Positions 53,108 through 62,700 of a DNA stretch of 64,000 bases are shown one piece after another (the first letter of the stretch is position 1; each line of letters starts with the position of its first letter). This DNA is from UBA1181 sp963648205. GTDB taxonomy: Bacteria > Bacteroidota > Bacteroidia > Bacteroidales > Paludibacteraceae. The notes beneath the pieces were generated by a model. It was not told the DNA's origin, did no database searches, and worked only from the letters and a program-made list of their open reading frames with translations. The translations under genes were made by a program, and so were the position numbers. The stretch spans positions 1 through 64,000 of the forward strand of contig CAVJCT010000042.1 in the NCBI GenBank assembly GCA_963648205.1, given 5' to 3'.

Positions 53108-55168
53108 TTAGCAAACCTTTGCTCCGTTTGCCACCTTCTTTGAAGGAGACACAACAGACAAACTGCCATCACTGTTCAATGAAGAAAGAATCATTCCTTG
53201 ACTCTCGACACCTTTCAACTTGCGGACAGGGAAATTGGCAATAAAGCAAACCTGCATTCCGACCAAATCTTCTGGTTTGTAGTATTTTGCGATACCAGAA
53301 ACGATGGTTCTGCCACCCATTCCGTCGTCAATCTTGAACTGCAAAAGTTTGTCTGCCTTTGGCACTTTCGTACACTCTAAAATTGTTCCGCAACGAATAT
53401 CCAATTTGGCGAAATCGTCGATTGTACACTCTGAAGCAACAGCATCAGGCGACCAGTTTGCCAACTCGTTTTCTTTCTTCTTATCTTGCAATTTCTTCAC
53501 TTGAGCATCGACCTCTGCATCCTCGATCTTGACGAAGAGCAATTCAACCTTGCCCAATTCCTGACCTTCAGCCAAAAGATCTGTTCTACCCAAGTCGCTC
53601 CAGGCGAACTCCTTCATATTCAACATATTGCGCAATTTCTCTGAAGAGAATGGCAAGAATGGCTCAAATGCGATGGCAAGATTAGCAGCGATTTGCAAAC
53701 TCAAATGCAAAATAGTAGCCGTGCGAGCCATGTCTGTCTTCGCCAACTTCCAAGGCTCCGTCTCAGCCAAATATTTATTTCCGATACGAGCCAAGTTCAT
53801 CGCCTCTTTCTGCGCATCGCGGAATTTGAAGTTGTCCAACAAATCCTCCAAGCGTTTTTTCACATCGACAAACTCTGCAATCATAGCCTTGTCGTAGTCG
53901 GTAACCTCACCTAAGGTTGGAACTTTTCCATTGAAATATTTCTGAGTCAACACCAAAGCACGGTTCACGAAGTTTCCGTAGATAGCCACTAACTCACTGT
54001 TATTGCGAGTTTGGAAATCCTTCCAAGTAAAATCGTTATCCTTCGTCTCAGGAGCATTCGCCGTCAACACATAACGCAAAGTATCTTGTTTGCCAGGGAA
54101 ATCCTCCAAATACTCATTCAACCATACAGCCCAGTTACGAGACGTTGAGATTTTGTCGCCCTCCAAATTGAGGAACTCATTGCTTGGCACATTGTCAGGC
54201 AAAATGTAAGAACCCTCTGCCTTCAACATAGCAGGGAAGACGATGCAGTGGAATACAATATTATCCTTACCGATGAAATGAACCAAACGAGTATCTTCAT
54301 CTTTCCACCACTTCTCCCAATTACCAAATTTCTCAGGTTGAGCATCACACAACTCCTTCGTGTTGCTGATGTATCCGATTGGCGCGTCGAACCATACATA
54401 AAGTACTTTTCCTTCCGCACCCTCGACAGGAACAGGAATACCCCACTCCAAATCGCGACTCACGGCACGAGGTTGCAATCCACCGTCCAACCAACTCTTA
54501 CACTGACCGTAAACATTCGGACGCCACTCTTTATGATCTTCCAAAATCCATTTACGAAGCCAACCCTCATGCTTATCCAATGGTAAATACCAGTGTTTCG
54601 TGCTACGCATAACAGGCTTTGCGCCAGACAGTTTACTAACAGGATTGATCAACTCTTCAGGAGAAAGAGCCGAACCACAAGCCTCACATTGGTCGCCGTA
54701 AGCACCCTGAGCGTGGCACTTCGGACACTCACCCACGATGTAGCGGTCTGCCAAGAAAGTCTTAGCCTCCTCGTCGTAATACTGCTCGCTCGTCTTCTCG
54801 ATAAATTCACCCTTATCATAAAGTTTGCGGAAGAAATCCGATGCCAGTTTATGGTGAATTTTAGAAGTAGTACGAGAATAGATATCAAAAGAGATACCGA
54901 ACTCTTTGAAAGAGTCTTTTATTATTTTATGGTAGCGGTCGACCACGTCTTGAGGAGTAACCCCCTCTTTTTTAGCACGAATGGTTACAGGCACGCCGTG
55001 TTCATCTGATCCACCGATGAAGATTACATCCTCACCTTTCAAACGGAGGTAGCGAACGTAGATATCAGCAGGCACATAGACGCCGGCGAGGTGACCGATA
55101 TGAACGGGACCATTGGCGTAAGGCAAAGCTGACGTTACAGTTGTTCTTTTAAACTTTCTTTCCGTCAT
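53108..55168 (-). CDS. metG: Methionyl-tRNA synthetase
   Basis: 686 residues. Class I synthetase with HIGH motif HIGHLAGVY, zinc knuckle CPKCHAQGAYGDQCEACG and the signature KISTSRNWAVW (KMSKS replaced by KISTS, as is usual in the E. coli-type Bacteroidetes enzymes). The C-terminal EMAP/OB domain (FAKLDIRCGTILECTKVPKADKLLQFKI, RKLKGVESQGMI) binds tRNA. An ATG 15 codons upstream (55213) lies inside the promoter -7 box TAACTTTG (55218-55211), so the ATG at 55168 before MTERKFKRTTVTSALPYANG is correct. Monocistronic. Confidence 0.97.
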   Translation of the reverse strand: MTERKFKRTTVTSALPYANGPVHIGHLAGVYVPADIYVRYLRLKGEDVIFIGGSDEHGVPVTIRAKKEGVTPQDVVDRYHKIIKDSFKEFGISFDIYSRTTSKIHHKLASDFFRKLYDKGEFIEKTSEQYYDEEAKTFLADRYIVGECPKCHAQGAYGDQCEACGSALSPEELINPVSKLSGAKPVMRSTKHWYLPLDKHEGWLRKWILEDHKEWRPNVYGQCKSWLDGGLQPRAVSRDLEWGIPVPVEGAEGKVLYVWFDAPIGYISNTKELCDAQPEKFGNWEKWWKDEDTRLVHFIGKDNIVFHCIVFPAMLKAEGSYILPDNVPSNEFLNLEGDKISTSRNWAVWLNEYLEDFPGKQDTLRYVLTANAPETKDNDFTWKDFQTRNNSELVAIYGNFVNRALVLTQKYFNGKVPTLGEVTDYDKAMIAEFVDVKKRLEDLLDNFKFRDAQKEAMNLARIGNKYLAETEPWKLAKTDMARTATILHLSLQIAANLAIAFEPFLPFSSEKLRNMLNMKEFAWSDLGRTDLLAEGQELGKVELLFVKIEDAEVDAQVKKLQDKKKENELANWSPDAVASECTIDDFAKLDIRCGTILECTKVPKADKLLQFKIDDGMGGRTIVSGIAKYYKPEDLVGMQVCFIANFPVRKLKGVESQGMILSSLNSDGSLSVVSPSKKVANGAKVC

Positions 55169-55210
55169 TTTATATTTCGTTTTACTTACACAATCAAATA
55201 TTTCGAAGTG

Positions 55211-55218
55211 CAAAGTTA
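55211..55218 (-). promoter_or_regulatory. metG -7 box
   Basis: TAACTTTG on the minus strand, 42 nt before the metG ATG; the -33 element is not clear. Confidence 0.5.
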
Positions 55219-55476
55219 CACAATTTAACCTTAAGATTTTCGAAAATCCGATATGTAAATAGGACGAATATTTGCTTACAAAAAGTAAGATTTAAAGCCG
55301 ATACGCTTACAAATTGCAATGCAAGAAAAAATTTTTCTCAACATTAAGATTTTAGTTAATTTATAAAACATCAGTTAATCAATTAAGAATCAAACAGTTA
55401 CAAACTAATTGCAAGACACATTATTTTCTATTTTTCAAAAAATTTAACAATCCACTCGCATTTTGTCGCTTTTTTG

Positions 55477-55506
55477 TTTGTTTTTCTTACTTTTTGTCTA
55501 ACTTTG
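55477..55506 (+). promoter_or_regulatory. amt promoter
   Basis: TTTG (55477-55480), 18-nt spacer, TAACTTTG (55499-55506); about 60 nt of leader. The 55169-55571 intergenic stretch also holds a short palindrome CTTAC-AAAAA-GTAAG (55275-55289) but no gene. Confidence 0.6.
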
Positions 55507-55571
55507 CAAAGGATTTGATAACGAAAAGAAATTAGAGAAACAAAATAATAAACAACTAAAACGAAAAGAAC

Positions 55572-56963
55572 ATGAAAAAACGTTGGATTATTTTTATGTG
55601 CTGCCTTTTGGCAATCGTTGCTGTGGCATTTTTCATTCCAGGGCAATCAATACCTGGACAACCCGATTACATGTGGGATATGAGTGAGAATGTCAATCCT
55701 GCTGATGTAGCGTGGTTACTGACTTCAACCATCTTTGTGTTGATGATGACTCCAGGTGTGTCATTCTTCTATGGTGGTATGGTTCGCAAGAAGAACGTGA
55801 TATCAACCATTCTGCAAAGTATCATTGCGATGGGAGTTATCAGTTTGATTTGGGTAGTATTCGGATTTAGTTTGGCATTCGGTGATAACATCGGTGGCGT
55901 AATTGGAAATCCTGCAACCTATTTCTTCTTGCAAGATGTTGGTGGACAAGCGACAGACCAACTTTCACAAGCTTTAGGTTTGACCATTCCGTTAGGTCTT
56001 TACGCATTGTTCCAAATGAAGTTCGCTATCGTAACACCATCTTTGATCACTGGATCATTCGCTGAGCGTGTTCATTTCTCAGGTTATATGGTGTTCATGA
56101 TCCTCTTCTGTATTTTCATTTACTGTCCGTTGGCACACTGTACTTGGCATCCAGAGGGATTGTTCAACCAAATGCATGTGAAAGACTTCGCCGGTGGTAT
56201 CGTGGTACACGCTTCTTCTGGTATCGCAGCCTTGGTTGGCGCAATGTTCCTTGGCAAACGTCACCACAAACAAGCAGAGCCTGCTAACATTCCATACGTA
56301 GTTTTGGGTGCGGTTCTTCTTTGGTTAGGTTGGTTCGGATTCAACGCTGGTTCTAGTCTCCACGCTGATGGAATGGCAGTGAAGGCATTCTTGAACACGA
56401 ACACCGCAGCCGCTACTGCAATGGTTACTTGGTTGTTCTTCGATTGTATTCGTGGTCGTAAGCCATCTGCAATGGGCGCAGCAATCGGTAGTGTCGTAGG
56501 TTTGGTTGCCATCACTCCTTCTGCAGGTTGGGTCAGCACAAGCGAAAGCGTTATCATCGCGTTCATCACGACGATCATCTGTAACCTCGCTTGCTACATC
56601 AAAAACAAGAAAACTGCTATCGATGACGCACTCGACGTATTTCCAACTCACGGTTTGGGTGGTATCGTTGGAACGCTCCTTACAGGTATCTTCGTTTACA
56701 AATACGAGCCAGACTTGGCTGCAGAGGGTGTAAGCCACTTGCAATTCTTCATCAACCACGTAATCGCTTTGGCAATCGTGATTGTTTACACAGCAGGTAT
56801 GTCTTGGTTACTCTACTTTGTAACGAACAAGATGATTACGATGCGTGTTTCTGAACAAAACGAGGAGATCGGTTTGGATAGAAGCCAACATGATGAGCAC
56901 TACGGAAGACTTCGTGAAATCGCTGAGTACGATGATCGCACTTTCAAACCAGACGAAGACTAA
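55572..56963 (+). CDS. amt: Ammonium transporter (Amt/MEP/Rh)
   Basis: 463 residues, eleven or so membrane helices after an N-terminal helix that acts as signal anchor. Family motifs: MMTPGVSFFYGGMVRKKNVIST, SFAERVHFSGYMVFMILFCIFIYCPLAHCTWHP, AGGIVVHASSGIAALVGAMFLGKR, WFGFNAGSSLHADGMAVKAFLNTNTAAATAMVTW (pore His pairs present). The charged C-terminal tail (DEHYGRLREIAEYDDRTF) would be the site of PII control, but no glnK gene lies beside it in the window. It imports ammonium across the inner membrane. Confidence 0.95.
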   Translation: MKKRWIIFMCCLLAIVAVAFFIPGQSIPGQPDYMWDMSENVNPADVAWLLTSTIFVLMMTPGVSFFYGGMVRKKNVISTILQSIIAMGVISLIWVVFGFSLAFGDNIGGVIGNPATYFFLQDVGGQATDQLSQALGLTIPLGLYALFQMKFAIVTPSLITGSFAERVHFSGYMVFMILFCIFIYCPLAHCTWHPEGLFNQMHVKDFAGGIVVHASSGIAALVGAMFLGKRHHKQAEPANIPYVVLGAVLLWLGWFGFNAGSSLHADGMAVKAFLNTNTAAATAMVTWLFFDCIRGRKPSAMGAAIGSVVGLVAITPSAGWVSTSESVIIAFITTIICNLACYIKNKKTAIDDALDVFPTHGLGGIVGTLLTGIFVYKYEPDLAAEGVSHLQFFINHVIALAIVIVYTAGMSWLLYFVTNKMITMRVSEQNEEIGLDRSQHDEHYGRLREIAEYDDRTFKPDED

Positions 56964-57026
56964 CGTGCGAACGAGCAATGAGATTTTAATGCTTGCCACA
57001 TAATTAATATTTTTCTTCGATTCTTC

Positions 57027-57062
57027 AACCTCGGCAAGGACATGTTCCTTGTCGGGGTTTTG
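57027..57062 (+). terminator. amt terminator
   Basis: AACCTCGGCAAGGA / TCCTTGTCGGGGTT stem with several G-U pairs and a 4-nt loop, then a T-run. Confidence 0.8.
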
Positions 57063-57111
57063 TTTTCGTAAAAATCCTCTATTCTATACCTTATATTTAA
57101 AGCATTAATCT

Positions 57112-57119
57112 TACCTTTG
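57112..57119 (+). promoter_or_regulatory. -7 box of the PHP phosphoesterase gene
   Basis: TACCTTTG, 15 nt before the ATG at 57135, so the transcript has a very short leader. This box contains the TTG that would otherwise be an alternative start. Confidence 0.55.
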
Positions 57120-57134
57120 AGAAAACAAAAGATT

Positions 57135-57848
57135 ATGAACGTAGCATTAGATGTACATACGCATACCGTGGCAAGTGGACATGCCTATAGCACCTTGCAA
57201 GAAATGGTGAGAAGTGCGAAAGAGAAGAACTTGCAAATCTTGGGTATAACAGACCATGGTCCGTCTATCCGAGGTGCGTGCAACCCTGTCTATTTCAACA
57301 ACTTTCACGTCATTCCTCGCAATATTGAGGGCGTAAAGATTTTGATGGGATGCGAAATCAACATCTTAAATGCGAACGGCAGTTTAGACCTTCCCGACAA
57401 AACCATTGACAAGTTGGATATTCGCATTGCAGGTATTCACGAGTCGTGTTTCACGCCAGGCACGGTTGAAGAAAACACGCAAGGAATGATCAATGTCATC
57501 AAAAATCCGAAGATCGACATTATCAGTCACCCGGCAGACGGCAGTGCAGAACTCCTCTTCGAACCAATCGTTCAAGCAGCCAAAGAAAATCGTATTCTTT
57601 TGGAAATCAATAATAGTTCGCTCAACCCTAACCGAGGGAAGGAACATGCGTGGAAAAACAATCGGGAGTTGGTTCGACTTTGCAAAAAATATGAATTGAT
57701 GGTGATTATGGGAAGCGACGCACACATCTCATTCGACGTTGCCAACTACAACTTTGTCTACCAACTGTTTGAAGAGGAAAATTTCCCTATGTCATTGGTT
57801 ATCAACGACAAGCCCGACCTTTTCTTGAAATATTTACAAAGAGATTAA
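57135..57848 (+). CDS. PHP-domain phosphoesterase (YcdX-like)
   Basis: 237 residues. The PHP metal ligands are HTHT (residues 9-12), GITDHGP, CEIN, GIHES, SHPADGSAE and SDAHISF. It resembles E. coli YcdX and polymerase-type PHP phosphatases; a phosphate ester is the probable substrate. A TTG 6 codons upstream falls inside the promoter's TACCTTTG box, so the ATG at 57135 is chosen. Stand-alone gene convergent with the arginase-like gene. Confidence 0.9.
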   Translation: MNVALDVHTHTVASGHAYSTLQEMVRSAKEKNLQILGITDHGPSIRGACNPVYFNNFHVIPRNIEGVKILMGCEINILNANGSLDLPDKTIDKLDIRIAGIHESCFTPGTVEENTQGMINVIKNPKIDIISHPADGSAELLFEPIVQAAKENRILLEINNSSLNPNRGKEHAWKNNRELVRLCKKYELMVIMGSDAHISFDVANYNFVYQLFEEENFPMSLVINDKPDLFLKYLQRD

Positions 57849-57873
57849 TTTAAAATACAGAACAATTTTCATT

Positions 57874-59016
57874 CTATTTCATATAATGTCTCATCCACAC
57901 GTCAGGGATGGCATTATTGCAGAAATCAGAATAATCTTTTGCAGTGCAAGAGTAGATTTTCGCACCCTGAAGAGTTGGAATTTCTACCCACCAGCGACCA
58001 TTTGCCGTGTTAGAATAGAAAGTGATTTTACTATCTCCGTCAAATTTCGGCAACACCACATACTTTCGATATTTAGAAAGGTCGCACACAGGATAATCGT
58101 TATACCTTTTATCAATACCCTCTAAAATATGCCAAGCCACCTCAGCGACAAGTGCCGCCGTCTGGTCTGAATCATCAAAAGAAGGATTGTAGCCAAACAA
58201 ACCATAGACAAGCGTAGTGTCACTCAGTCCGGCATAATGAGCCAACTGACAAATATCAACGCCATTGAACCCATTTGGAATGGACAAAGCATGACCAGGA
58301 GCCTCAGAATGACGAACGGAAGCCATATCCAAACTCAAGACATCCGCATCGCGCAAGAAAGGCTCTGCAGAAATCGAATTTTGCGCGATTTCACGCAAAC
58401 GCTTCACGACCACCCCTTTTCCCACTAACTTTTCAGCCTGCCAGTCTGCATAATAGTAGTTTTGCAAGCCTAAAAGAGCCATTTCGGAGATGGATTCATC
58501 TTCTAAAATTGGATTCCAAAAATTATTGGCAGAAAGAGGTTCATTCTTTGCGGAAAGGTCTATTTTCGAGTCGATTACAGTGAGGCGAACTTTCTTACGC
58601 TCGTCCGTTTCTTCACTCTTCACACTCTTCAAAGCGTTCAACATCGGAATCGTCAGATCTTGCGAGCCACCAATTATAACAGAAACGATTTTCTTGCTTG
58701 CCAAGTAGGTAACAACCTCAGTCAGAGCAGAATAAGCATCATTCAACTTTTTGCCAGTTTTGATGTTTCCCAAATCGGCAACGTGGATATTGTGGAAACA
58801 AGATGCCAATTCATACAATTGTTTACGAACCGCATTCGGAGCGTCGGCTGTTCCCAAGTTGTTGAGATCACCATCCGTAGGGACACCGATGAGAGCGACG
58901 TTAAACTCTTCCGACACAAGATTTTTACCCAAAGTAGACTCTTCCGGTAAAAAAATGCCATTCACTTCCTCATTTGAGGGAGCATCTAAATAATCTGCAA
59001 AGTTGAAATCTGCCAT
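57874..59016 (-). CDS. Arginase/formimidoylglutamase-fold protein with lost metal ligands
   Basis: 380 residues. The ureohydrolase fold is recognisable, but three of six Mn ligands are gone: motif 1 reads GGSQDLT (normally GGDHS; His to Gln), motif 2 DSKIDLS (normally DAHxD; His to Lys), motif 3 SLDMASVRHSEAPG (normally SxDxDxxDP; second Asp to Ala). It is therefore likely a catalytically inactive pseudoenzyme, perhaps with regulatory or structural role. Proteins of this type are widespread in Bacteroidetes, and in some genomes lie beside T9SS genes, as I recall. An alternative TTG start two codons upstream exists. Divergent from the next small gene. Confidence 0.8.
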   Translation of the reverse strand: MADFNFADYLDAPSNEEVNGIFLPEESTLGKNLVSEEFNVALIGVPTDGDLNNLGTADAPNAVRKQLYELASCFHNIHVADLGNIKTGKKLNDAYSALTEVVTYLASKKIVSVIIGGSQDLTIPMLNALKSVKSEETDERKKVRLTVIDSKIDLSAKNEPLSANNFWNPILEDESISEMALLGLQNYYYADWQAEKLVGKGVVVKRLREIAQNSISAEPFLRDADVLSLDMASVRHSEAPGHALSIPNGFNGVDICQLAHYAGLSDTTLVYGLFGYNPSFDDSDQTAALVAEVAWHILEGIDKRYNDYPVCDLSKYRKYVVLPKFDGDSKITFYSNTANGRWWVEIPTLQGAKIYSCTAKDYSDFCNNAIPDVWMRHYMK

Positions 59017-59127
59017 TTTCAAATCAAATTAGGATGCAAATTTACTAAAAGGAAGCAAGAAATTTGACTGAGTGCAGTTGATTCGGTAATTTCGCAGTCT
59101 AAAATACCCATACGATTTGAAACTCAA

Positions 59128-59391
59128 ATGATTACAAAAGAGAGTATCGAGACCGCCTATTGTTTTCTCCATCAGAAGTGGAGAGTATACAAATTCTCGC
59201 ACAATGACAATCAGAAAGACGACATTGAGTATATCATCGGTAATTATGTACACGAGATAGACCCAGAATTGTTGGAGCGATTATCGCATGGCAACAAAGA
59301 TTTTCTGAGTATGCACAGCACGTTTGCCAAGGAGATGGAATCCGCCGTCGAGGAGTTGGAAACGATGTTGAGCGAGAAAGAATCGGAATAA
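59128..59391 (+). CDS. Small acidic protein, unknown function
   Basis: 87 residues; family not recognised. Soluble, helical and acidic, with YCFLHQKWRVYKFSHNDNQKDDIEYIIGNYV at residues 11-41 and an amphipathic helix near the C-terminus. A near-consensus -7 box (TAATTTCG, 59087-59094) precedes it. It lies 32 nt upstream of the DUF4250 gene and is probably co-transcribed with it. Confidence 0.65.
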   Translation: MITKESIETAYCFLHQKWRVYKFSHNDNQKDDIEYIIGNYVHEIDPELLERLSHGNKDFLSMHSTFAKEMESAVEELETMLSEKESE

Positions 59392-59423
59392 AAAATTCAA
59401 TAATAACAAATAAAACTAAAAAC

Positions 59424-59609
59424 ATGGAACATTTACCAATGACCGACCCAGCGATGTTAATGAGTGCCATTAATTTTTTGTTGCGTGATGAAATTTACGA
59501 GAACTTAGACCAGATTTGCGAAGCGTTTAAGGTAAAGAGAGAAGACGTAGAGAAAAAGTTAGCCGAAGCAGGGTTAGAATATAATGAAGAGTTGAAGAAA
59601 GTTTGGTAA
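59424..59609 (+). CDS. DUF4250-family protein
   Basis: 61 residues: MTDPAMLMSAINFLLRDEIYENLDQICEAFKVKREDVEKKLAEAGLEYNEE fits DUF4250 (family: 'P..LLS.VN..LRD....L..LC......R..L...L...GY.YD'). A small helical protein that looks like a helix-turn-helix-type fold; the role is unknown. It is about the usual length. Followed by the secreted PCMD protein after 140 nt, with its own promoter. Confidence 0.82.
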   Translation: MEHLPMTDPAMLMSAINFLLRDEIYENLDQICEAFKVKREDVEKKLAEAGLEYNEELKKVW

Positions 59610-59677
59610 AAAGCACGCATTTTCCGCAATTTGCGAACCAGTCTTCAAATCATTTAGCACTCTTATTTTAACTTAAA

Positions 59678-59709
59678 TTGTTAACAAACTAAAAAAAGTT
59701 GTAAATTTG
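59678..59709 (+). promoter_or_regulatory. Promoter of the PCMD/cadherin-like repeat gene
   Basis: TTG (59678-59680), 21-nt spacer, TAAATTTG (59702-59709), about 35 nt before the ATG. Confidence 0.65.
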
Positions 59710-59749
59710 CACGATAGTTCGGATATTCTTAATTATAAGATAAATAGAT

Positions 59750-62700
59750 ATGACAATACGAAACTGTGTAATTACAACCACCATACTTACATGTTTTTTT
59801 GCAATCTTTTCTACGGCTTCCGCTGAGGATGTCTATCAGTTAGCCAATAGTGATTTCGAAAGTTGGAGTAGTTCTACGCTTCCTAATAATTGGAACACTT
59901 ACGAAACGGTAGAAGGTTCAAGCAGTTTTTTAGCAAATGCAGCAAAGAATAGCAAGCAATGCGAACGTTCCACGGATGTTCGTCCTGGTAGTGCAGGTAA
60001 ATATTCCGCAGTAGGAAAGGTAAAATCAGTGTTAGGCATTCCTGCCAATGGAATGATTACATCAGGTTGTATTTACGCTGGTGCAACAAGTGCTACAGAC
60101 ACAAAAAACCACAACTTTAGCAAGATTAGCGACGAGAGCAAAAGTGCAGCGTTTACAGGTCGTCCAGACTCTTGTGTAGCATGGATTAAAAATCAACCAA
60201 GTTCCTCTTCACAAAAGGGCCGTTTCTACATTTTGCTTCATGGCAAATATGAGACTCAAGATCCAGGAACCACTTGGAGCCAAGTTTGTGCTGTCGCAGG
60301 TATGAACCCGCCTCAATGTGATTGGACTCGCTATGCAGTGGCATTCTACTACAAGGGTGAGACCTTGAAATTAGCCAACTATGAGGGTGAGCAGAGTTTG
60401 TCTCCTCAATGTTCAGATGCCAAACCTTCCTACGCATTGGCTTCATTTGCAACGAATTACGTTCCTGGAGAAGGTAACGAATCTGACAAAATCTACGTTG
60501 ACGATGTCGAAATGATTTACAACTCAAAGTTGAACAGTTTGACAATTGATGGCACATCCGTAGACAATTTCTCAAAGAACAATTTCTCGTACACCGTAAA
60601 GAAATACTATAAGGATGTCAAGGTGGCTTACGTCAGCGATGGTAAATATGCCACCACTTCCGAGTCGTACGATGAGGAGACGGGTATCTTGACCATCAAA
60701 GTGATGGGTGATGACTACTCTGCCAATGCCAACAGTTTCCACGAATACAAAATTCAATTTTATAGACCAGCAAGCATGACGACCTTTAAGATTGGAGACA
60801 CGGAGATTGACGGATTCTCAAGCAGTACATACGACTATACCATTGACGACAAAGCATACAAGAGTGTAAAAAGCAACGTTTCGTATACTGTAAAGAATGC
60901 AGCAGGCGATGTTAGCGAGTCTTTCGATGAAAGCACGAACACCCTGGCCATCTCTTTCAAGAATGACGCTGGCGACAACCTCGTCTACACTTTCAAGTTT
61001 CACGCTCCTTTCGGTTCGCAACTGAAATCACTCAAGATCGCTGGCGAAGCTGTTGAAGGTTTTTCTGCATCAACCTACGCATACACAGTGAAGAACACCT
61101 ACAAGGAGTCGGAATTGGATTACGAAACGGACGAGGAGGCAACTGCCGTAACTTCATACGATCCAGAGACTTACGTTTTGACGATTGAAGTGCGTGCAAA
61201 AGACTATGCCGACGATAACACCAACGTTCACACCTACAAGATTCAATACCACGAGTCGTATGGTTCTTATCTTACCGCATTGAGTATCAACGATGTTGCC
61301 GTGTCAGATTTCTCTTCTTTAACCTTCGACTATTCATCTAAGGATGTTTACCACGAGGGCAAAACGACCGTAACCTACAAGGCAAGTGCAGAAGCGAACG
61401 TTACGACTTCATACGACGCTACTTCTCGAGCATACACCCTCATCGTAAAAGGTGGAGATATCGATGTCGACCCTACCAACACACACACATACAAAGTGGT
61501 GTTCCACGATGTTTACGGATCGCAGTTGACCACCTTGAAACACGAGCGTGTTCAAGTATCTGATTTTGCAAAAGACAAGTATGATTACAAGATTGGCAAG
61601 TCGTATGACGAAGAAACCATTTCCTGGGAAGTGGACAATGAGGCAACCTCAGAAAGTTCATTCGACTCAAAGACCAACATTTTGACTATCACCGTTAAAG
61701 GTGGCGACTTTGCTTCGAATAGCGACAACTACAACACCTACAAAGTGCAATTTGCTGCAAAATCTCTCTTGACTGATTTGGCAATCGACGGTACGACATT
61801 GTCCAATTTCAAGACTAACAAATACAACTACGATCAGTCTGAACTCATCTACAGTGCTGTAAAGGTAACCTATACCACAACCGACGGTGCAACCGCGGAA
61901 GAGTCGTTCAACAGCGAAACAGCAGTGTTGACCATCACAGTCAAAGGTGCGGATATAGAGACGTTCCCTAACAACTACAACACCTACACGATCCAGTTCC
62001 ACGTTTCGTACGGATCTCAGTTGACAAGTTTGAAATACGACAACGAGTTGGTTGCTGATTTCGCAAAGGACAAATACGATTACAACATCGAAAGTTCGTA
62101 CGACAAAGACAATATATCGTGGGAAGCAGACGCTGAAGCAAAAGTAAAATCAGAATATGATGAGACAACCAATGCTTTGACCTTAACCGTGTCGGGTGGT
62201 GATATTGCACAAAACACAACCAACTACCACACCTACACGGTGCAGTTCCTCGCTCCTTCTTTATTGAGTGTTTTGAAAGTCAACAATCGTAGTGTGGAAG
62301 GATTCTCTTCTTCTAAGTTCATTTACACTTTGAGCTCGGTATACGACCCATCGAAGACTAAAATCACCTACACGAAACAAGACGAAAGTTCGACAGCCGA
62401 AGGTGCATACGACGATGCCAGCAACACCTACACCATCACGGTGAAAGGTAAAGACATTGCAGAGCATCCTAACAACTACCATGAATATAAACTGCAATTC
62501 GGCAAGGCTGCTGAGTCTGTGTTGACAGATCTTCAAATCGATGGTTCTTCTATCGATGGATTCGACTCTGAGACTTACGCCTACACGAAAGACGACCTTC
62601 TCTACAGTGAGGTTTCAAACGTAACCTGGACGGCAAGCGAAGGCACAACAGTAGAAGCCACCTACGACGTTGCCACCTACACGATGACAATCACCGTGAA

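Noticed and set aside
55168..55213. Upstream ATG for metG adding 15 residues
   Set aside because: The codon lies within the -7 promoter box TAACTTTG and the added residues are not conserved in the family.
57117..57134. TTG start six codons upstream of the PHP gene
   Set aside because: It is part of the TACCTTTG promoter box, so would not be transcribed.
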